Part shown: in pieces, positions 57,240-64,000 of the stretch
Layout: the number at the start of each line of letters is the position of its first letter
Position numbering within the stretch: position 1 is the stretch's first letter
Position numbers and translations under genes: made by a program
From: Isoetes taiwanensis
Taxonomy: Eukaryota; Streptophyta; Lycopodiopsida; Isoetales; Isoetaceae
Reading direction: 5' to 3'
Length of the DNA: 64,000 bases
NCBI GenBank assembly: GCA_021234155.1
Contig: JAJEKV010000011.1
Coordinates: forward strand, 22,824,416-22,888,415
Notes under the pieces: model-generated
The model's input: only the letters and a program-made list of their open reading frames with translations
The model's database searches: none
Told to the model about the DNA's origin: nothing

Positions 57240-58740
57240 GGATTGGGGTTGTGGGATGTAACGGAGCACCAGTAAAAGCAAGCTTAGGCATCTTGAGCAA
57301 TCAGGCTATGACAAATTCGGAAGAACTAATTCCTGATCATAGTCTAATGGAAGATATGTAGGAGGAGTTGCTGCCTCAGGCTTCTGCAAGTACAAATGCT
57401 TTGGGTTTGTCTGCATTGAAAACATGGTTGAGGCATCAAGATAACAGTGGCAAAGCTGCTTCTACTACTTCATGTGATTCACCCAGAAACGATGTGACCG
57501 CATTGTCTAGAAATTATTAGCTTGAGCAATAGCCTCTGTTAACGACTTGAATTTTTTTCTGCATGAAAATGGATCCTGGGTTTTATTCTTCAGTCTGCTT
57601 AGGTATTATACTTTGTATCTTTTATTCTTAACTTTGGGTGGTTTTGCACGGGGCTATGACAAAGAAGAGCTTGGTCATTCAGCAAATGACTCTGTACTTT
57701 TTGCAGGTAACCAATTATCAGCTAGAGCTTGAAGAAATGAGCTTTTGACATCATTTGTTGTAGAGATCATATACATGGAGAATCTTGACATAAACAACGG
57801 AGTTTGCTCTATGTTTATCGAATTTTGAGGAGGTAAGATTCTACCTCTTTATCATTATAGATATGGCCAGATTTCAGTGAATGTTTTGAAAACCTTTTCC
57901 TTTAGATTTATTCTGTGTCTTTGGGATCAGAAGCTACATTAGAATGCATGGATGTAAGTGGATGCAAGATATTGCCTTAGGCGTGGAGAGTGCAGGCTGT
58001 TTTTTCCTGGCTGGGCTAAGCCCTAGAATAAGGAGTTGTGTGAGGAACTTCCAAATGACAATCACGAGGTTCGTGTGTCCCAACCGGCGATTTAACAATA
58101 TTCAGGGTTTAATAGATTTGGCATTCAATGTGAAAATACCTTTGCAGCCATTTGCAGAACACATTGATAAACTAGATAGTCACCAAATGATGCAGGGGAT
58201 GCAGTGTTTGTAGCCGGAACAATAAAGCTGGGTCGGTATCATTTTGTTTCCTCCTTTTGCTTGGACTTGAATGATGAGCATTCTTTAGAAACAAGTATTA
58301 ATCCTTTAGAAGAAAGCCATAGCATGCTTGAAGGACAAAGCCAAAATCTTTCAAGCAAAGGTGCTTTTAACGTAGAGAACACAAAATGTAGTGAACACAA
58401 AATGTGCTCTTAAAGCCCAAGCGTCTCCGTCTTGTCGGGATAGAAAGGAGGTAGGTAGGTCTTAAAAGGACACAAAATGCAAAATTTGTGCGATTCTGTG
58501 AGGAGATGATTCCTTTTCTATATTTACGTAAACAATCATATCTTGAGGCAAATAGCTCTTTCTTGTCCCGGTAAAAGTCCCGAGGCCTAATCATAAGGCT
58601 CGAGAAATTGGAGCAATTTCGAAATGACAAAGATCCTTGGTAGGCATGAGATTAGATGATGAACCACGTGATCAAGAAGAAGAAGAAGACCTCAATCGTA
58701 ACTCCATGCTTTTACAAAAAGACGGATGCATAGGTACTAC
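57240..58740 (+). other. Exon-like islands inside Helitron D, not recognised
   Basis: 57305-57515 carries SALKTWLRHQDNSGKAASTT. 58196-58413 has an open block preceded by TTTGCAG/TGCAG-type acceptors reading DAVFVAGTIKLGRYHFVSSF followed by an acidic Ser-rich part (LNDEHSLETSINPLEESHSM). 58647-58733 reads MRLDDEPRDQEEEEDLNRNS and ends before GTAC. They could be fragments of one or several captured genes; I cannot name them. Confidence 0.3.
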
Positions 58741-58894
58741 ATGGACAAAGCGAGGTTCTTGTATTTTTTTTCCAAAGGGCATGTGCTTTTGTTGCATGCT
58801 TCACTCTTGGCCTTATCGTAGTTTTGTTGCGAGAAAGAATGTGGTTTTGTTGCATGCTTCACTCTTGCCCTTTTTCGCTCCATTTTGGTAAGGG

Positions 58895-61317
58895 CTGCTC
58901 TCTAGACATTAATGGTAGTTTCCTTCTCTACTAGGATAAGCCATGTCTTAGAATCACGCATTATGTGGCCTTAAATCCATCTCTAGATTCTTTGTTAGAT
59001 TTATATCGAGCTTCAGATAAGAAGGAGCCTACAAAGCCTACAAATCTATTCTATTTCTTCACAATCTTGAATAGTTTCACATTGATGTTATCTTGGCACT
59101 TTTGTCAGTATTTGTAGATAAGTGCCAATTTGCTCTATCGCACATGGCTACATTATTTAGAAATCTCTAATGTAAGAGTAGAAATGTGATTGCCCACAAC
59201 CTTATTCTCTGTTATTTCTTGGCGTTTATGAAAGTTGTTGTCCATCGAACTCTTTTCTATGGTAGAACTTTCACGTACCCGACAGAGTGCAAGTGGAGAA
59301 TTGTATCCCGTTAACAATTTCATCTTTTACGTAGAACATTGACCGATAACATGGTGGTAGGAGTATCCAAACGATTTGAGAAGAAACTATTGTTAGTGGG
59401 TGTTGGATATCGAGCTACTGGTTGAGGGTAATGTGCTTGTAATGAATCGAGATTTTCTCATCCGGTGAAGATGGAAATCCACGATGGAATCTGTCAAGGT
59501 CAAGGAAAACACTAGAGTAACTGTCTCGAGCCACAATAAATATTACGTTAGTGAATTCTCAACAACCATCATAGCAACCATGGATTTGTTTGCCCTAGAA
59601 TCTTCATAGTTAATAAAATCATGGATTTGTAGAATCTGAAAATATAGTTCCGTGATGGTTAATTTATCCCATTTTTATTAATTATAATCCACAAGCAAAG
59701 GCTTTTTAATGCTTGAGCTTTAGCAATCATAACACCAAAATATACTTGGAAGAGTAACATGAATGCACCTCTACAACAATTCTCATGTGTTGGAGCGTTT
59801 CTCATATTGTAGATTATTGATGTATTGTCCACAGTTGCAGGCCAATGTTTTGAAGAATTAAGAGTGCAAATGCATGAAGCAATAATGTAGCAACAATAGT
59901 GGCAACCATTGTACTTTATCGTACTGGTTGTCAAGTTATGCACTTGAATTGCTATTATATGCAGTAAGAATTAGCCAGCATTTGAAGGCACTGAAGATAG
60001 ATAGATAGATAGATAGTATTGGACATGGATCTTAAGAGCAACTACATTTTCAATTTCTTTTTAATAAATGCGGGATTTCACATCCATGACCTTGGGCATT
60101 TCACAACTGATGACTGATGACCTTTGGCATGTTAGGTAGAAGTGTGGCTATATTGAATAAGAAAAAACTCGCAAAGTACAAATAAAGTCAATTGTATTTT
60201 GGTTTTATTGCTACAAACAGTCTGACTTGAAATTTGATGTGAGGTGATATGATTTTTAGAACAATTTAAACAGGATTCTCATGATATTATAGATTGGGTG
60301 CACCACCATGCTTGACCCAGTTATAATCTCCACAATTGGTAAGTGCATATGCAAGAATCGGGTAACAATGGGCTTCTCAGCAAGAACCACGAAAAGGAGA
60401 AGTTGGAAAACAAACTATTGGGGTTAGGCAAATGATTGGTTTGCATAACTTAGTTTGTATATGCAGTTTAAGTTTATTCTTGAAGATCTCATTTTTGCAG
60501 CGTGGTCCAAAAGAGCTCTCATGAGAAACAAGAAACATCATTTTTCACGAGAACAAGAAATGTTGTTTTCAACGCATTCCATTCTACTGTAGCCTTATTC
60601 TTTGCAAAGAAGGCTAAAAATGTTACGAAGCCCATTCTTCGTAGGTGTCGAAGCCCATTCTTCGTTTCCCCTATCATGTGCAATCTAAGAAAGAAAAGAA
60701 GTTTCGATGTTTTGTATAATAACTCCAAGAAGTTTCGATGTTTTGTATAATGACTTCAAGAAACTGCATTTCATTTGTGAAGTATGAATTCATGGCAAAG
60801 TATAATATTATACTCCTTTATGTCATTTACATGTTCCCAGCCTATGCCCGTCTCAATGTAGTGCTTCTTATGATTGTAAATGAAGGCAAAAGATTTGTAT
60901 TATATAAAAGCCATCACATTAGTGCTGATGGCAAACAACTTGCTTCATTTCTAAAATAGCAAATTCAAGAAGCTTGGGTTTGGGTTGTTTATTTAATAAA
61001 CTATCATTGTAGAGATATTCACATCATTGGATCTTTTCAGCAAGCAACCACTTTGCAAAAGGTTTGTATAGAGGACACTATAGTATGTGACATTGTGATA
61101 CTTCATGATACAGTATGTGGTATTTTATATTTATATGTTAGTTCTAAACTTGTATGGCATCAAAACAACAATGACAACACAAATTACTTGCAAATGTTGC
61201 ATCCAACTCATTGGTGCTTGTGAAGGCTGCAACTTGTCCATTAACCATACATCACCTTGATTTTTTTCTTTCATTTAGCCATGGAGAATGAGTTTCTCAC
61301 CCTCTGTGTGTAGGACT
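58895..61317. other. No gene recognised
   Basis: AT-rich. Includes a (GATA)4 microsatellite at about 59998-60016 and a 31 bp tandem duplication AAGTTTCGATGTTTTGTATA at about 60699-60760. Confidence 0.4.
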
Positions 61318-61458
61318 ATAAGTTGTGTTCACAAATAAAATGCAATGACCATAATATAATTTAGAAAGAGACAAAACATTACATGTAGGAATATAAGTTG
61401 TGTCCGCAAATAAAATGCAATGACCAAAATATAATTTGGAACAAGACAAAACTTTACA
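61318..61458 (+). repeat. ~71 bp tandem duplication
   Basis: TATAAGTTGTGTTCACAAAT...AAAATGCAATGACCATAATA at 61318-61387 is repeated at 61390-61458 with a few substitutions. Just upstream of the Helitron D 3' end. Confidence 0.85.
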
Positions 61459-61821
61459 GTGCTGTATGAAGTTGGGTGGTCCCTCTCTTGGAAGTGGACA
61501 TTAAACCACATGCACAACATAATGGTTTCAGACATAGTTATTATTGTAAGGTATGTTTTATGTCATTGATCTATTTTTGCATTCCAAATCATGTTAATCT
61601 TCTCTCTTTAAACCAAATTGAATCACGTGATATTACTGCAGCTATTTGTGCTGCAATAAACAACATTGGCATTTAAATTTGTGCTATGGAGATTGCATAG
61701 AGATCCATGTGCTATAATTAAATTGGCTTATCCCTAAGGTAGACAATTGGAAGTGCCATTACGCCACTCAAAAAATATAATCTATTTTTTTATTAGTTTT
61801 TCAAATTATTCCCGACGAAAA

Positions 61822-61850
61822 GCCCAACAACGCTGGGCACTTTTTCTAGT
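61822..61850 (+). other. Helitron 3' terminus
   Basis: Stem GCCCAAC/GCTGGGC with one mismatch, loop AAC-like, then ACTTTTT and CTAG with host T. Same architecture as 49494-49522 with different stem bases, so a related but distinct subfamily. Confidence 0.75.
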
Positions 61851-62817
61851 GTATTTATAGAAAAGGATCTGTAATCCCTTCACGTTTTCTAGATTGAACT
61901 TTAAATATCCGTGCTAATCATCTGCTAAACATGGGCATTGATGAATCTTGCAGATGGAAAAAGCAGATGCGATTCTGGTATGTCATTGTTCTCTGCATTT
62001 TTATTGTTCTTCGCATTTGATAAATCGAATGTCATTTGATAAATCGAATATGCGGAATGCTTTGTTCATAAGCTTTCTTGTATGAATTTGATCAAATGCT
62101 ATTCTACCTTTGCATTGTTACTTCTTTCTTAAATACCTTTCGGGATCACGCACCATACATCTCCTTGCTTCCTTTGAAGGATCCTATTGAGAGTGGATTT
62201 CACGTTGCTTGTGTGAAATCCGGTCTCCTACTTTGATGTGTGACGACTGTGTAGTAAGCCTGCCATTTTTCCTTTTGTTTAAATTTTTAGGGCTTAAACT
62301 TGCAGGCACATTTCAGGATGACTCAACTCCTTATGAAGCGTTAAAAGCAATTTTTTGCTTGTGCATCATGTTCCCTGCTTATATGCAACCTGTAAAAGCT
62401 TGGCAGCAATAGGCAACTTCAATAATAAGAATTCTAATCTGAAGCTGATTCAGCCAGTTCTTGAAAAAGGCATTGATTTTACTTTTACATACAGAAATGT
62501 AGAGGATGTGGAGCCCATTCAGCAGTTCTGATAAAAGGCATGCAACAGTTAAGCAATATGCTAGCCATTGTTCTTGCACATTGAGGTGAGGCATAAGCAT
62601 GCACAATTAACTTTCTAATCAATCCACCAAGCATGCGACCATTTTTCCATGTCCGCACACAAGTAGACCATAGTGGACACCGGCTCCTAAGGTGTTTGAA
62701 TTCAATAGATCTGTGGGATATTACATTCTGTTTAGCTTTAGGGTTAGCGCTATGCTCTGGGCAAAATTGCATGACGACCACGGCATAAAGAAGGTTGCTT
62801 TCAGTCCCTATTCAACC
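61851..62817. other. No clear gene; one exon-like block
   Basis: 62289-62411 reads GLKLAGTFQDDSTPYEALKA and ends AWQQ-stop, preceded by TTTTTAG. Unrecognised. The minus strand has overlapping open stretches (62379-62781) without domains. Confidence 0.35.
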
Positions 62818-63640
62818 CCTTGCCCACACCAAACCACAAAGCAAAGTAGCAGTCTAGAGCAATTTTAAACTTTTCCACAATTCTACCAAATTTGGAAGAG
62901 TACAAGATAATAGCAGTACAATTTATTACGAAGCTGGAGAAGCCCAATTCGTGTTCTGAGCAATAGAGTTTGTTTGAAACATTTTACCTTACCTAGCTTG
63001 GAGAACCCCAATTCGGTGTAGTCTATGGAAGACATGGACACAATGTACAGGCTTTTGTTGATTGACAAAAGCTCAGTGGTTTGTCAGAATAATCCTTCTT
63101 TTCATTTCTTCATTGGGTTGTCCTTTTTCTTTTTAGAATTTGGCAACACTCATGGCCTCACTTCAAAAGACTATGTTACAACACTGAGCCAGAAATGCAA
63201 AGCTCTGTTATTTGTTCGATTCCTTGTAACTGTTACTGATGAAGTATGTGGTGGTCATGTTGAAATAGCGTAACCAACACAGCTGAAGGTAAGGAAGACA
63301 ATGCACAGCCTGCAGAAACATAGAGTAGGTAACACAAACTTGTCACCCTAGAAACTAACATTGTAAAACCTCCATCAGACCTATATTAGTTTGGAGCTTC
63401 ACTTGATGAAAAATGGTGCGTTGCCCACACCAAACCACACTTAAAAGTAGCGTCTAGAGCAATTTTAAACTTTTCCACAATTCTGCCAAATCTCCAAGAG
63501 TACCAGATAATAATAGTACAATTTATTGTGAAGCTGGAGAACCCCAATTCATGTTCTCAACAATAGAGTTTGTTTGAAACATTTTACCTTACCTAGCTTG
63601 GAGAACCCCAATTCGTTGCAGTCTATGGAAGACATGGACA
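62818..63640 (+). repeat. 220 bp direct duplication with spacer
   Basis: 62818-63038 and 63419-63640 are direct copies (landmarks GAGCAATTTTAAACTTTTCC and TTACCTTACCTAGCTTGGAG), about 90 percent identical by eye. Within each copy GAACCCCAATTC / GAAGCCCAATTC also repeats. The spacer holds an unrecognised 82-codon open stretch (63025-63273). Confidence 0.9.
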
Positions 63641-63769
63641 CCCACTCACAGGACTTCAACAACCCTTCATATGTCTGATCAGAGATCAGACCATGTGTCC
63701 AGAGGTGAATCTAAGTTGCCTTATTATCAATTGCAACGTTTAATGAAGGATTGCCCATGTGGAATTAGA

Positions 63770-63985
63770 AAATATTGAAGTTATGAAGGAACGCCATCTA
63801 CCATATCATTATTTTCCTTCACGACAACACTACATTTCTTTGTTGGGCCCTGCCCCCAACCACTTTACATTGAGTCTGTGGGTTTTGACACCCAACAGTT
63901 CAAAGTGCGATTCTGGGCGGTCTCAAACTCGAGACCTATAGTTGCTAGACCTAGTGTATTACCACTAGACTAAACGACCAGACGC
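63770..63985 (-). mobile_element. tRNA-derived SINE-like element (head)
   Basis: On the minus strand, TTTAGTCTAGTGGTAATACA (A-box-like) at about 63955-63974 and GAGTTTGAGACC (B-box-like) at about 63918-63930 have tRNA-like spacing: an internal RNA polymerase III promoter of the type used by plant SINEs. The sequence does not fold into a full tRNA gene with an anticodon arm that I can defend. The 3' limit is uncertain. Confidence 0.5.
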
Positions 63986-64000
63986 ATGAAGATACATTTA

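Larger units (their letters stand above)
56773..61849 (+). mobile_element. Putative non-autonomous Helitron D (~5.1 kb)
   Basis: The proposed 5' end TCTATATATATAGTAATAAA is followed by CATCTCGGCCGTTGAATTTT at about 56820, a common plant Helitron 5' pattern. The 3' end is GCCCAACAACGCTGGGC (a hairpin with one mismatch, 61822-61838), then CTAG at 61846-61849 and host T. No Rep/helicase. The host base before TC is G rather than A. Interior pieces look exonic but are unidentified. Confidence 0.45.

Overview
The window looks like TE-rich nuclear DNA from a land plant, probably a vascular plant with a large genome. Reasons: a plant-type cold-shock-domain/CCHC protein, NAP1 exons with canonical introns, relics of plant-type TIC20 and GRIK/SnAK-like genes, several L1-type LINEs and Helitron-type termini. 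I cannot name the species. Only one gene is clearly intact. Most of the 64 kb is transposons inserted into each other, and several target-site duplications are still readable, so part of the insertion order can be reconstructed. || Layout: 1-2.3 kb holds two exons of a NAP1-like gene (+), ended by a foldback element (2.3-2.8 kb). 2.86-14.34 kb is one antisense LINE (LINE-0) split by an 8.9 kb insertion (4.26-13.16 kb). That insertion contains the most striking structure here: a palindrome centred near 7.74 kb with arms of about 1 kb, flanked by inverted wings of a 19+19 bp dimeric minisatellite (4.64-9.26 kb), with a separate 719 bp TIR element at its right edge. 14.4-15.5 kb is a GCATGC-rich duplicated segment. 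16-18 kb is an element with long terminal inverted repeats, whose right part merges into an array of about 0.9 kb units (17.3-19.15 and 29.29-31.8 kb). The array is interrupted by LINE-2 (minus, 19.15-29.29 kb), which itself carries a 322 bp MITE and a 5'-truncated LINE-3. LINE-1 (plus, 31.90-37.76 kb) follows, with a 17 bp target-site duplication and an open 776-codon reverse-transcriptase ORF. || 37.8-39.5 kb is the genic island: an intronless glycine-rich cold-shock-domain protein (minus) and, just downstream, two exon-like blocks of an unidentified gene. 39.9-42.1 kb holds a small MITE and a direct segmental duplication. 42.4-61.85 kb looks like a Helitron cluster: two typical Helitron 3' ends (hairpin plus CTAG at 49.52 and 61.85 kb), candidate 5' ends (42.43-42.47, 49.60 and 56.77 kb), and captured, broken gene pieces (a TIC20-like plastid translocon gene, a GRIK/SnAK-like kinase, and unrecognised exon-like islands). 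The last 2 kb has a 220 bp direct duplication and a tRNA-derived SINE head. || Functionally, the cold-shock protein would act as a nucleic-acid-binding chaperone and NAP1 as a histone chaperone. The rest is mobile DNA, mostly decayed, of interest for its nested history, gene capture and the large foldback.
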